A stretch of DNA of 62,883 nt from Streptomyces sp. RB17. GTDB lineage: Bacteria > Actinomycetota > Actinomycetes > Streptomycetales > Streptomycetaceae. Below the pieces are notes generated by a model, which had not been told where the DNA came from, searched no databases, and saw only the letters and a program-made list of their open reading frames with translations. The stretch spans positions 1 through 62,883 of the forward strand of contig NZ_WEGL01000017.1 of the NCBI RefSeq assembly GCF_009604455.1, written 5' to 3'. Below, in pieces: positions 33,510-42,295 of the stretch. How positions within the stretch are numbered: position 1 is the stretch's first letter; every line of letters starts with the position of its first letter. The translations under genes and the position numbers were made by a program.

Positions 33510-33914
33510 TCAGGCTCCGGCGATGGTCCGGCCAGGCATCGGCTCCGCGAGCGCGGCCCGCCAGGCCGGCGCGCCGAAGGGATCGGCGAAGTACTGCGTC
33601 TCGTGCACCACGTGCTGGTCAGCGAATTCCATGATGCTCACCGAGTGCGAAGGCACACCGTCGTAGGTGATGAGGCATTCGCTCACCCATAGATCCGCAT
33701 GGCCGGTGATCCGCTGGACGGTGAAGTGCCGGTCGGCTGGGTGGCCGCCGCGTTGCGCGGAGATCGTCGCTCGGCCCCGGAACCGCTCACCTGACTGCGG
33801 GTAGTCCAGGATGGCGTCCGCGGCGTAGATGGCGTGCTCGGCTTCGGTGTCCCCGCGTTCCGAGGCCCGCCAATGCTCCTCGATCGCGGCCCTGGTCCGG
33901 GAGTCAGCATCCAT
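33510..33914 (-). CDS. SnoaL-like / NTF2-fold protein
   Basis: A 134-residue protein, MDADSRTRAAIEEHWRASER, HAIYAADAILDYPQSGERFR, TVQRITGHADLWVSECLITY, VSIMEFADQHVVHETQYFAD. It has the fold and the EF..HETQYF strand typical of nuclear-transport-factor-2-like proteins that act on small molecules or serve as scaffolds. It is not closely similar to the one at 22424. The gene stands alone. Confidence 0.8.
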   Translation of the reverse strand: MDADSRTRAAIEEHWRASERGDTEAEHAIYAADAILDYPQSGERFRGRATISAQRGGHPADRHFTVQRITGHADLWVSECLITYDGVPSHSVSIMEFADQHVVHETQYFADPFGAPAWRAALAEPMPGRTIAGA

Positions 33915-34172
33915 GGCACCGCCCTTCCGTAGCGGTGACAGCCTAGACACTCCGGGCCACAACCAGCCGGAGCCAGCCGGACGTGGGCTGCCAAGTCCTC
34001 CCTTCGGTCGGATCGGAGGGCGGCAGCCGTCCACCGTGGCAACGACGTCGAGTGACCTCCACCGGCTCACCCCACCTTCGATCCATCCTGTCAGGAGGTC
34101 TTAGGGCACGCGGAGGGCACGCTAGAGTTTCCCCTTGATCGTGGACACCCGGAGACTTGGGCGCATCGAGTC

Positions 34173-36155
34173 TCATGCGCGTCGGATGACCAGCACGGCC
34201 ACGTCGTCGAGGTGGTCCACCTCGGCCACCGCGTCGAGTACTCGGTCTGCGGTCGCCTCGACGCCGAGCCGTTCCTGGAGGGCTCGACCGGCCAGCGCTC
34301 CCGCTCGCTCCAGTCCGGCTTCCAGGGGCAGGCGCGGCCCTTCGACCACACCATCGGTGACCATGACCAGCACGGTGCCCTCTTCCAAGGTGAAGGTCTC
34401 CTCGGGGTACTCGGCGCCAGGCACGACTCCCAGGACCGGCCCGGCGGGAAGTGTGCGGATGGTATGGCTGCCGTCGTCGCGTGCATGGAGCAGTGGCACA
34501 TGGCCTGCGCTGGTACCGATGACCTGTCCGTCACGCGGATCGAGGTGCAGCATGGTGCAGCTCGCGAAGCGTGGCGCGCCCATCGCGACGAGCAACTCGT
34601 TGGTACGCGTCAGCACCGTTCCCGGCTCGGGCTCGTGGGCGGCGATCGCACGCATGGACGAGCGCACCTGGCCCATGAAAACCGCCGCATCCACGTCGTG
34701 CCCTTGGGCGTCGCCGATTTCCAGTGCGACCGCACCGTCGGGCAGGAAGAACGCGTCATACCAGTCTCCGCCGATATCCAGCCCATCCCGGCTGGGCTGA
34801 TAGCGGGCAGCGATCTCCAGACCTGGGAGGTGCTCCGGCAGCGTCGGGAGCATGCTCTCCTGGAGCGCCGTGGACAGCTCGACGTGGGCTTGTTGCAACC
34901 TGATGCGCCTCAGTGCCTGGCCTGCCAATTCGGCCAGAGCCGTCATGAAGGCGAGCTTCTCGGAGGACGGGGGGCGCTCACTCTCGTACGTCACCACCCA
35001 GGCCCCGAGCGGCCGGTCGCCCACCGGGCTGAGGGGGATGATCGACAAGGCGGTGCCCGGGACGGGGCGCGGCAGGGGAAGACCGTCATCATGCAGCCAA
35101 CGGCGAACAAACTCCTCGTGGTTGGGGAAGAACTGCGCCTGACCGGTACGGATCACGCAGGGCAACGGCCGGTCCTCATCCAGCGACAGGCCGTGCAGAG
35201 CATCAGCCTCCCACGCAGGAATCCCGGCATCCGAGGAAACCCGCAAGCGCCCATCGTCGACGACGGCGAAGAGCGTGCCAAGACCTCCGACGGCCGCGGC
35301 GAGCCGGGCCAGGACAACCTGCTGCAGTTCCTGCTCGGTGGCGGCGGTGAACAGGGCGGAGGAGAACGCGGTTATCCCATCGGCGCGCTCGCGCTCCGCG
35401 CTGACCTCGGCCAGCATCTCTTGGCGGTGTGTCTCCGACTGGGTGTCGTCGCGGATCACGGCGAAGACCCGTTCGGGGCCGCCGTATCCCAACTGGATCC
35501 GGCGGGTCTGGCCTGCGAGAACACGCCAGCCATCGGGCTCGGTGAGGAACCGCGACCTGATCCATGGGGACTGGGCGGCGGACGAGCGCACAAGCCGCTG
35601 TACGTTCCTCCGGTCGTCAGGGTGCACTCGCCTGATCACCTCGGACAGGGGCACCGACGCCTGCGGGAAGAGCGCGGCCAGGACGGGTGCGCCACCCAGT
35701 GACTCCACCCGGTGCTCATCGGGGGAACACATCCACAGGCCGAGGCCGGCATCCTTCGCCGCGAGTTGGAACGGGATCAGCAGACCACCGAGGTCGTGTC
35801 TCGCGTCCAACGAATGCAGCCATACAAGCCGCTCGCCACTCGAGGGATCCGTCACCGGTCGCGCCTCGACGAGGCAGACCACAGATGCGGTGCCCGTGCC
35901 GGGAAATTCCAGCACGCGCATCGCAAGCGTCTTCGTCGTGGCCCCGTGCGCCAGCAGGCTCTCAGCCGAGATGCGCTGATCCTCGGAGAGTAGATCAACG
36001 AAGCCATGACCCACGCACTGTTCCCACGGCCTGCCCAGTGCCGTGGCCATCGCGGCGTTGAGGGAGCGGATGACACCGTCCAGGATCAAAAGAGCCGACG
36101 GTGTAACCCTCTGAAGAAGTTCGTCCGCGGCGTCCACTTGCCGCTCCCTGACCAT
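34173..36155 (-). CDS. PAS/GAF sensor PP2C (SpoIIE-type) serine phosphatase
   Basis: A 660-residue soluble signalling protein. It has PAS-like domains in the first about 270 residues (SALLILDGVIRSLNAAMATA; PLSEVIRRVHPDDRRNVQRL), a GAF domain about 290-440 (ALFTAATEQELQQVVLARLA), then an SpoIIE/PP2C phosphatase about 450-660 with metal-binding aspartates in IGGDWYDAFF, IGDAQGHDVDA, VMVTDGVVEG and HLDDVAVLV. Such proteins dephosphorylate anti-sigma-factor antagonists in stress sigma circuits; no anti-sigma kinase domain or partner is encoded nearby. ATG 36155 begins the first PAS; the longer frame upstream is an unrelated ATPase scrap. Confidence 0.87.
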   Translation of the reverse strand: MVRERQVDAADELLQRVTPSALLILDGVIRSLNAAMATALGRPWEQCVGHGFVDLLSEDQRISAESLLAHGATTKTLAMRVLEFPGTGTASVVCLVEARPVTDPSSGERLVWLHSLDARHDLGGLLIPFQLAAKDAGLGLWMCSPDEHRVESLGGAPVLAALFPQASVPLSEVIRRVHPDDRRNVQRLVRSSAAQSPWIRSRFLTEPDGWRVLAGQTRRIQLGYGGPERVFAVIRDDTQSETHRQEMLAEVSAERERADGITAFSSALFTAATEQELQQVVLARLAAAVGGLGTLFAVVDDGRLRVSSDAGIPAWEADALHGLSLDEDRPLPCVIRTGQAQFFPNHEEFVRRWLHDDGLPLPRPVPGTALSIIPLSPVGDRPLGAWVVTYESERPPSSEKLAFMTALAELAGQALRRIRLQQAHVELSTALQESMLPTLPEHLPGLEIAARYQPSRDGLDIGGDWYDAFFLPDGAVALEIGDAQGHDVDAAVFMGQVRSSMRAIAAHEPEPGTVLTRTNELLVAMGAPRFASCTMLHLDPRDGQVIGTSAGHVPLLHARDDGSHTIRTLPAGPVLGVVPGAEYPEETFTLEEGTVLVMVTDGVVEGPRLPLEAGLERAGALAGRALQERLGVEATADRVLDAVAEVDHLDDVAVLVIRRA

Positions 36156-36189
36156 CGTCGAACGATGTGATCTCTTCGTCCTGCAACAA

Positions 36190-36300
36190 GGGTATCTGCC
36201 GCAGCGGTGGAAGTCCCGGGCAAAGGCCAGCACCGCGGTCGTCTTGCCCAGCCCCGGAAAGGCGTCCACGTCGACTCGCTCCGCTGACCCATACGCGTGG
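36190..36300 (-). mobile_element. TniB/AAA-type ATPase scrap
   Basis: Leftward translation includes VDAFPGLGKTTAVLAFARDF followed by HRCGRYP. It has a Walker A motif in a context like the transposition-associated AAA ATPases (TniB-type). Only about 35 residues remain, fused in frame to the sequence before the phosphatase gene. Confidence 0.4.
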
Positions 36301-36306
36301 AAGCGG

Positions 36307-36960
36307 CTACCGAGCTTGGCGGACGCCGGCGTCGGGAGACGTCGCGAAGGTCTGCAGGTAGTCGATGGCTGCTTGCAACGCGTCTTTCAGTGGAGCGATG
36401 TCCCGCGCGACCTGGGCGAGGAGCATGCCGCCCTGGAAGGCAGCAAGGAGCAGATTGGCCAGTTGCGCGGGATCTGCCTCAGCGCTGATGCGGCCGAGTT
36501 GCTGCATGCGCTCGATTCCATCGCGGAAGATCTCCCTCCACTGGTCGAACGCACTCGCGAGCTCATCGTGAACGTCAAGGTCCGTCTTGATGATCTCGCT
36601 CGCGAGGGAGCCGAGGGTGCAGCCTTCCTGGTAGGCGCGCTCGTAGCCGACGTAGAAATCCGCCCACGCCCGGAGCGCGTCGAGGGTGTCGAAGCCGGCG
36701 AATCGCTCGTCGCGGTGGAACGTGAGGACGCGCTCGGCCTGCCATGCGATCACTGCCAGGACGAGACTCTCCTTGGTCGGGAAGTAGTGGTTGAGCTGCG
36801 ATCCGCTGACGCCGGCGGCGCGGCGCAGCTGCTCGTTGTTCGTCGCGTGGACGCCGTTGGTGTAGATGAGCTCCGCAGCATGCTCCAGGATGCGGGCCCG
36901 CGTGGCCTGCCCCCTTGAAGTGAGCTTGTGAGGCGCCGGAGCCCCCGTAGTGGTGGTCAT
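36307..36960 (-). CDS. TetR-family repressor
   Basis: A 217-residue TetR protein. HTH at about 18-65 (RARILEHAAELIYTNGVHAT, LRRAAGVSGSQLNHYFPTKE); the C-terminal ligand domain is of the type found in repressors of electrophile/redox genes. It diverges from the six-gene enzyme set at 37145-41704; the 184-bp spacer contains two copies of TGGGC-N6-GCCCA, one overlapping a TTGACA box, so it is the likely repressor of that set and of itself. Confidence 0.88.
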   Translation of the reverse strand: MTTTTGAPAPHKLTSRGQATRARILEHAAELIYTNGVHATNNEQLRRAAGVSGSQLNHYFPTKESLVLAVIAWQAERVLTFHRDERFAGFDTLDALRAWADFYVGYERAYQEGCTLGSLASEIIKTDLDVHDELASAFDQWREIFRDGIERMQQLGRISAEADPAQLANLLLAAFQGGMLLAQVARDIAPLKDALQAAIDYLQTFATSPDAGVRQAR

Positions 36961-36979
36961 GCCTAACGATACCCCAGAT

Positions 36980-36995
36980 TGGGCTTGACAGCCCA
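36980..36995. promoter_or_regulatory. TetR operator 1, overlapping the -35 box
   Basis: TGGGCTTGACAGCCCA: TGGGC and GCCCA arms (with T/A extending symmetry) around a TTGACA hexamer. With a TTCACT at 37009-37014 (18-bp spacing) this could be the rightward promoter, so repressor binding would block the polymerase directly. Confidence 0.6.
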
Positions 36996-37022
36996 GATCC
37001 GAGTGGTGTTCACTCTGAGAAG

Positions 37023-37038
37023 TGGGCCGGGCAGCCCA
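37023..37038. promoter_or_regulatory. TetR operator 2
   Basis: TGGGCCGGGCAGCCCA repeats the TGGGC-N6-GCCCA geometry of the site at 36980, 43 bp (about four helical turns) further right. The two sites are probably bound by the same repressor. Confidence 0.6.
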
Positions 37039-37144
37039 GTTCCGCAGGGTTCGCAGTCACAACGGGGACTGGACCTCTGAAGCAGTAAGAACCGGCCTGG
37101 GCTCGACGCTGACCCCTCACACCTTCACCGGAGGTTGATTCGCC

Positions 37145-37693
37145 ATGTCACGACTGAACGTTGCCTCTCCTGACGAGGTCCCCGACGGGGCGAAGGGCAT
37201 CCTCGACAACGTCGGCACACAGTTCGGCTTCGTCCCGAACATGTTCGCGACTCTCGCGTCGAACCCGACCGTCCTCGACGTCGTCATGACGCTGCAGGGC
37301 TCCTTGAGCCGGGTTCTGGACGCGAAGACGCGGCACACCATCGCACTCGCCGTCTCGCAGGCCAACGGTTGCGATTACTGCCTGGCGATGCACACATACG
37401 TCTCGTCCGAACTCGGTGGCATGTCGAGCGATGACATCGACTTGGCCCGGGCCGGGAGCTCGATCGATCCCAAGCGCGCCGCGGTCGCTCGTTTCGCTCA
37501 GCAGGTGGTGGAGAGCCGCGGTCAGGTGAGCGACTCCGACCTCGCGGCTGTGCGAGGCGCCGGGTACACCGATCCGCAGATCCTGGCGATCGTCACGGTG
37601 GCGGTGCAGGTCCTGCTGACCAACTTCATCAACAACGTCAACCAGACCGACATCGACATCCCCGCCGTCAGCTCGGCCGGTACGCCCGGCTGA
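37145..37693 (+). CDS. AhpD-like / carboxymuconolactone-decarboxylase family protein
   Basis: A 182-residue all-helical protein with the peroxidase-type motif NGCDYCLAMHTYVSS (CXXC plus His), N-terminal DEVPDGAKGILDNVGTQFGF and C-terminal QILAIVTVAVQVLLTNFINN. Homologues act as thiol-dependent peroxidases. It is the first gene of the TetR-controlled set; GGAGG lies before ATG 37145. It is the intact relative of the broken gene at 10876. Confidence 0.85.
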   Translation: MSRLNVASPDEVPDGAKGILDNVGTQFGFVPNMFATLASNPTVLDVVMTLQGSLSRVLDAKTRHTIALAVSQANGCDYCLAMHTYVSSELGGMSSDDIDLARAGSSIDPKRAAVARFAQQVVESRGQVSDSDLAAVRGAGYTDPQILAIVTVAVQVLLTNFINNVNQTDIDIPAVSSAGTPG

Positions 37694-37773
37694 TCGCCGG
37701 GATCCGCGTCGAGGCCGCGCACACAGCCGGTAAACCCTCACCGCCCCAAAACGATCATCCGGGAAGGTTCGAT

Positions 37774-38598
37774 ATGCCAGGCTCCGAACTCTATGAGAAG
37801 TTCATGGCACTGCACACCCGCGACGGCGGCCTCGTCATGCCGAACGCATGGGACGGCCTCTCGGCGCTGATGCTGGCCGATGCCGGCTTCGAGGCGATCG
37901 CGACGTCATCGGCGGCACTCGCCAGCACACTCGGCCGGGCCGACGGGCGTCACGAAGTCACCCGTGGCGAGCACCTCGAGCATGCGCGGCTGCTCGGCCG
38001 GCTCACCGGGCTGCCCGTCAACGGAGACTTCGAGGACGGCTACGGCGACACGCCTGAAGCCGTCGCTGCGACCGTGGCAGCCGCCGTCGAGTCCGGCCTG
38101 GCCGGTATCGGGATCGAAGACACCTCGGGCAATCCCGATCAACCGATCCGCGACTTCGACGAGGCAGTCAACCGCATACGCAGCGCCGTCGAGGCGGCCA
38201 AGGGGCGCATCGTCATCACCGGCCGCACTGACAACTTCATCGAGGGGCGGCCCGATCTCGACGACACCATCCGGCGTCTGACGGCCTTCGCCGAGGCCGG
38301 CGCGGATGTGCTCTACGCCCCTTACCCACCCGACCTCGACGCACTCGTCGCGATCGTCACCGCCGTCGCGCCGACACCGGTCAACGTCCTCATCTCGCCG
38401 GCGGACAAGGTGCTGACCGTCGCTGAACTGCAGAAGGCCGGGGTCAAGCGCATCAGCGTGGGTCCAGCGCTCTACACCCACGCAATGGAGGCACTCCAGC
38501 AGGCCACCAAGGCTCTCGTCGCGGGTGACCTCACCACTGCGACGACAGGAATCAGCTTCGAGCGCATCAGCGACCTACGTGCCCGCGGCACGAACTAG
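37774..38598 (+). CDS. Isocitrate lyase / PEP phosphonomutase-family protein
   Basis: A 274-residue TIM-barrel enzyme: LVMPNAWDGLSALMLADAGF, PVNGDFEDGYGDTPEAVAAT (metal-binding Asp cluster), GIGIEDTSG, IVITGRTDNFIEG, DVLYAPYPP. Members cleave or rearrange C-C or C-P bonds of 2-oxo or methylcitrate-like acids; the catalytic KxxCGH signature of isocitrate lyase is absent, so it belongs to the carboxy-PEP-mutase-like group of unknown substrate. It is the second gene of the set, 80 bp after the AhpD-like gene. Confidence 0.8.
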   Translation: MPGSELYEKFMALHTRDGGLVMPNAWDGLSALMLADAGFEAIATSSAALASTLGRADGRHEVTRGEHLEHARLLGRLTGLPVNGDFEDGYGDTPEAVAATVAAAVESGLAGIGIEDTSGNPDQPIRDFDEAVNRIRSAVEAAKGRIVITGRTDNFIEGRPDLDDTIRRLTAFAEAGADVLYAPYPPDLDALVAIVTAVAPTPVNVLISPADKVLTVAELQKAGVKRISVGPALYTHAMEALQQATKALVAGDLTTATTGISFERISDLRARGTN

Positions 38599-38654
38599 CC
38601 CAAACCCCGCGAACCACCGCTCGTCACCCACTCATCGCAAGAAGAAGGTTTGGC

Positions 38655-39302
38655 ATGAATCTCGACAAGCTCATGAACAAGCACCTCACCAGGTACTTCG
38701 ACCCCAGCAAGACCATTCCGGAGGACACCCTTCAGCAACTGCTGCGGTTCCTTCGCTCCACGCCGTCATCGGTGAACGTACAGCCCAACCACTTCTACGT
38801 CCTCGCCACGCCCGAAGGCAAGGAGCGGCTCGCCAACAACCTGGGCGAACGATTCCAGGACAACGCCGAGAAAATCCTGAAGGCGTCGCACACCATCATC
38901 CTCACCACCCGGGCAGATCTGCCCGACACCCACCTCGAGGCGGTGTTCGCAAAGGAGAGGGCCGACGGCCGGTTCCCTGACCCGTCCAAGCAGGAGCTGT
39001 GGGAATCCATGACCCGGGACTTCCTCAACCTGCGCAACTACGGCTACAAGGACCTGAACCACTGGATGGAGAAGCAGACCTACATGGCGGTGGGCCTGAC
39101 CATGATGGCGGCCGCCGAGCTCGGCGTCGAGGCCACGCCGCTTGAGGGGTTCGACCCGACCAGTGTCGACAAGGCCTTCAAGATCCGCGAGAGCGGACAC
39201 ACCACGACGGTGCTGCTGGCCCTCGGCTACCCCGACCCGGAGAGGGTGTACACCACCCCGATCTCGCGATTCGACGACGACCAGCTGTTTACCTTCATCT
39301 AA
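38655..39302 (+). CDS. Nitroreductase-family NAD(P)H:FMN oxidoreductase
   Basis: A 215-residue NfsB-type protein: YFDPSKTIPEDTLQQLLRFL, STPSSVNVQPNHFYVLATPE (FMN-phosphate contacts), EKQTYMAVGLTMMAAAELGV, TPLEGFDPTSVDKAF and LLALGYPDPER. It reduces quinones or nitro compounds with two electrons. GAAGAAGG precedes ATG 38655. It is part of the TetR-controlled set and fits electrophile or quinone detoxification. Confidence 0.85.
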   Translation: MNLDKLMNKHLTRYFDPSKTIPEDTLQQLLRFLRSTPSSVNVQPNHFYVLATPEGKERLANNLGERFQDNAEKILKASHTIILTTRADLPDTHLEAVFAKERADGRFPDPSKQELWESMTRDFLNLRNYGYKDLNHWMEKQTYMAVGLTMMAAAELGVEATPLEGFDPTSVDKAFKIRESGHTTTVLLALGYPDPERVYTTPISRFDDDQLFTFI

Positions 39303-39355
39303 ACACCCCACCCGGACACCAAGACCCACCACACATACGAGAAAGAACCAATTCA

Positions 39356-40273
39356 ATGAAAGCCATTGTGGTCACCGACCAGGCCGCGGGAACGGCCGGA
39401 ATGACGCTGACGGAGCGGCCTGAGCCACTCGCAGCGATCAACGACGTCATCGTTCGGATCCATGCATCGGGCTTCGTCCCCACAGAGATGGAGTGGCCGT
39501 CGACCTGGGCCGATCGCGCCGGCCGTGACAAGACACCGTCGATCCCCGGCCACGAGCTGGCCGGAGTGGTCACCGCCCTCGGCTACGGCACGACGGGGCT
39601 CTCGGTCGGGCAGCGGGTGTTCGGCCTCGCCGACTGGCACCGCGACGGCACCCTCGCGGAGTACGTGGCGATCGAAGCACGCAACCTCGCACCGCTGCCC
39701 GGCGACGTCGACTTCACGGTAGGCGCGTCCCTGCCCATCTCAGGTCTGACCGCGTGGCAGGGGCTGTTCCAGCACGGCCGCCTCCAGGCCGGCCAGACCG
39801 TCCTCGCCCATGGCGCGGCCGGGGCAGTCGGGACGATGGTGACCCAGCTCGCACGTGAAGCGGGCGCTTACGTCATCGGCACCGGACGCGCCGCCGACCG
39901 CGAGAAGGCGCTCGACTTCGGCGCGCACGAGTTCGTCGACCTCGAGAACGACACGCTGAAAGACGTCGGCGACGTCGACCTGGTCTTCGATGTCATCGGT
40001 GGCGACGTTCAAGAGCAGTCCGCCGCCCTGATCAAGGCCGGAGGAACACTGGTGTCCATCGTCGGCCCGGTCGAAGCACGGCCCACTGACGGCCTGGCCA
40101 TCGACTTCGTCGTCGAAGCCGATCGCGCCGACCTCGGTGAGATCGTGCAGCGGGTGCGGGACGGACGGCTGCGGACCAACATCGGTGACGTCGCGAGCCT
40201 CGACGATGCCGTCGGCGCCCTCAACCCGACCACGCGACGCGGCGGGAAGACAGTCATCCGCGTCCTCCCGTAG
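39356..40273 (+). CDS. MDR-family NADPH:quinone oxidoreductase
   Basis: A 305-residue zinc-independent medium-chain dehydrogenase/reductase: PGHELAGVVTALGYGTTGLS, ASLPISGLTAWQGLFQHGRL, the NADPH fingerprint AHGAAGAVGTMVTQLA and the C-terminal TRRGGKTVIRV. No structural-zinc cysteines are present. It is similar to quinone reductases and enoyl reductases. The fourth gene of the set, with GAGAAAG before the start. Confidence 0.83.
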   Translation: MKAIVVTDQAAGTAGMTLTERPEPLAAINDVIVRIHASGFVPTEMEWPSTWADRAGRDKTPSIPGHELAGVVTALGYGTTGLSVGQRVFGLADWHRDGTLAEYVAIEARNLAPLPGDVDFTVGASLPISGLTAWQGLFQHGRLQAGQTVLAHGAAGAVGTMVTQLAREAGAYVIGTGRAADREKALDFGAHEFVDLENDTLKDVGDVDLVFDVIGGDVQEQSAALIKAGGTLVSIVGPVEARPTDGLAIDFVVEADRADLGEIVQRVRDGRLRTNIGDVASLDDAVGALNPTTRRGGKTVIRVLP

Positions 40274-40403
40274 GCAGTGGACGGCCACCGTCCGACCGGC
40301 AGGTCATGGTCCTGATCTACGCCACGGCCATCGGCCACCGACCGGCGCAAGGACCCGAACCGACACACGCCGGGCACTCGAACCGACAGAGGAGTTGATC
40401 ATC

Positions 40404-40787
40404 TTGGACGGACAGGAACTGCAGAAGATCGCGCGCGACTACACCGCGGAACTGCCCGGCACCGACCAGGAGCATCGTTTCGGCCCCAACTGGGAGCTCC
40501 ACAAGGTGGGCGGCAAGGTCTTCATGCTCATGACCGACATGCCTGGACGCCCCGTCGTGATCCTGAAAGCCGATCCGGACGACGCCACAGCCCTGCGTGA
40601 GCAGTACGCAGACATCACCCCCGGCTACCACATGAACAAGAGACACTGGATCACCATGGAAGGCGGAGACGCCATCGACGACAAGCTGGTCAAGGAACTC
40701 ATGACCGACTCCTACCGTCTCGTGGTCGGCGGGCTTCCCAAGTCCGAGCAACCCGTGGATCCACACACCTACAGCCGCCGCGCCTGA
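40404..40787 (+). CDS. MmcQ/YjbR-family protein
   Basis: A 127-residue protein with DGQELQKIARDYTAELPGTD, FGPNWELHKVGGKVFMLMTD, VILKADPDDATALREQYADI, GYHMNKRHWITM. These small proteins have a cyclophilin-like/double-wing fold and occur with oxidoreductases; the function is not established. The start is probably TTG 40404, nine bases after GAGGAG; TTG 40395 is too close to it. The fifth gene of the set. Confidence 0.75.
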   Translation: MDGQELQKIARDYTAELPGTDQEHRFGPNWELHKVGGKVFMLMTDMPGRPVVILKADPDDATALREQYADITPGYHMNKRHWITMEGGDAIDDKLVKELMTDSYRLVVGGLPKSEQPVDPHTYSRRA

Positions 40788-40816
40788 CGCAGCGTCGCAG
40801 CAGTCTGGAGCCTCCC

Positions 40817-41704
40817 ATGCGCGTGTTCGTCACTGGCGCCAGCGGCAGCATCGGCTCAGTTGTCGTTCCTGAACTCATCGCCGCTGGGCACGAGGTCCTC
40901 GGCCTCGTCCGGTCCGATGCCGCGGCCACGGCCGTCGCCGCCGCCGGCGGGACGCCGCTCCGCGGCGACCTCACCGACCTTGACAGCCTCCGCGCCGGCG
41001 CCGCGCAGGCCGATGGTGTCATCAACCTGGCCTTCAGCAACGACTGGAGCAACTTGGAGCAGGGCATCGACGAGGAAGCGCGCGCCGTACAGACCCTCGC
41101 GGCCGCCCTCGCAGGGAGTGGCAAGCCGTTCGTGCATGCCGGCCTCACGCCGATGTTGCCAGGTCACGTCTCCACCGAGGAGGACCCCGACACCACCAAC
41201 GGTCCGGTCGGTGGCCGCGGCCGCACTTCCGACGTGGTGCTGACCCTGGCCGGCCAGGGCGTCCGGTCCTCTGTCGTGCGGCTGCCGCGCTCCGTGCACC
41301 AGCGCGGGTTGGCATACGGCTTCGGCTCGGTGCTCATCGCCGCCGCGCAGAAAACGGGCGTGTCAGCGTACGTCGGCGACGGCACGCAGCGATGGCCAGC
41401 GGTCAACCGGCTTGACGCCGCCGCGATGTTCCGCATCGCACTCGAGGACGCTGCGCCGGGCACCGTCCTGCACGCGGTAGCCGACGAGGGCGACACCATG
41501 AAGACACTGGCCGAGACAATCGGCGGCGTCCTCGCGATGCCGGTCGAGTCGGCGCCGCCTGAGCGCTTCGGCCTCATCGGTCGCCTGTTCGCCCTTGACA
41601 TGCCATCGTCGAGTGCACTGACCCGGGAACGGTTCGGCTGGGAGCCCTCCCACCCCAGTCTGATCGACGACCTCGCTGCTGGCGACTATCCCGCCCTGGG
41701 ATGA
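40817..41704 (+). CDS. NAD-dependent epimerase/dehydratase-like SDR protein
   Basis: A 295-residue extended/atypical SDR: MRVFVTGASGSIGSVVVPEL (Gly-rich NADP motif), GDLTDLDSLRAGAAQADGVI, then GRGRTSDVVLTLAGQGVRSS and WPAVNRLDAAAMFRIALED. The YxxxK catalytic pair is not evident, as in NmrA-like redox sensors and isoflavone-reductase-like proteins. The sixth and last gene of the TetR-controlled set, 29 bp after the MmcQ gene. Confidence 0.82.
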   Translation: MRVFVTGASGSIGSVVVPELIAAGHEVLGLVRSDAAATAVAAAGGTPLRGDLTDLDSLRAGAAQADGVINLAFSNDWSNLEQGIDEEARAVQTLAAALAGSGKPFVHAGLTPMLPGHVSTEEDPDTTNGPVGGRGRTSDVVLTLAGQGVRSSVVRLPRSVHQRGLAYGFGSVLIAAAQKTGVSAYVGDGTQRWPAVNRLDAAAMFRIALEDAAPGTVLHAVADEGDTMKTLAETIGGVLAMPVESAPPERFGLIGRLFALDMPSSSALTRERFGWEPSHPSLIDDLAAGDYPALG

Positions 41705-41755
41705 AATCCTCGGGAGGGCCTGGCGGCCTGTCTTCGCGCAATAGGCTTGGGAGCG

Positions 41756-42295
41756 TCACGGGCCGCTCGCGCTGCCTGCCGAGCCGCCGGTGTTCTTGAC
41801 GATCACTGTGTCGCCGGTCCGGCTGAAATCGTAGAAGCGGTGGGCGTCCGCGGTGCTCAGGTGGATGCAGCCGTGGGAGCTGTCCGCCCGTCCGATGGCG
41901 TGGTCCCAGGGTGCCGCGTGGACGAACACGCCGGTGCTGGTCAGGCGTGCTGCCCAGTGGACCGTGAGGACGTAGTAGTTGGGACTGTGCGGATCGCACG
42001 TGATGTTCGCGCTGCACGAGGTCATCGTGATGACCGCGTCCTTGCCCAGCACGTGGAACGTTCCCGACGGTGTACGGAAGCCGGGTTTTCCGAAGCCGGC
42101 GGTGAAGGTCATCACCGTCCGACCGTGATCCGTGACGGTCATCTGGTGAGTCGCCGCGTCGATTGTCGAAACGTGGCCCGCGGGGACCGCCCGGGCGGGG
42201 CAGACGCTCAGCGTCAGGACGGCCGTCAGGGAACCGGCCACCGCGAGCCGGACGGCGTCACGAAGGTGTCGGCGTGGGGCTTGGCGTTGGGCCAC
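41756..42295 (-). CDS. Secreted L,D-transpeptidase (YkuD domain)
   Basis: A 179-residue protein from GTG 42295 with a signal peptide (about 1-37: RRHLRDAVRLAVAGSLTAVL... ending ARA) and a single YkuD catalytic domain, with the catalytic block HAAPWDHAIGRADSSHGCIH containing Cys and His of the HxxxxxxxxxxxxxSHGCxH type. It makes 3-3 cross-links or attaches proteins in peptidoglycan. It lacks the Ig-like domains of larger actinobacterial Ldt proteins. Two further cysteines (TSCSANITCD) could form a disulfide. Confidence 0.85.
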   Translation of the reverse strand: MAQRQAPRRHLRDAVRLAVAGSLTAVLTLSVCPARAVPAGHVSTIDAATHQMTVTDHGRTVMTFTAGFGKPGFRTPSGTFHVLGKDAVITMTSCSANITCDPHSPNYYVLTVHWAARLTSTGVFVHAAPWDHAIGRADSSHGCIHLSTADAHRFYDFSRTGDTVIVKNTGGSAGSASGP

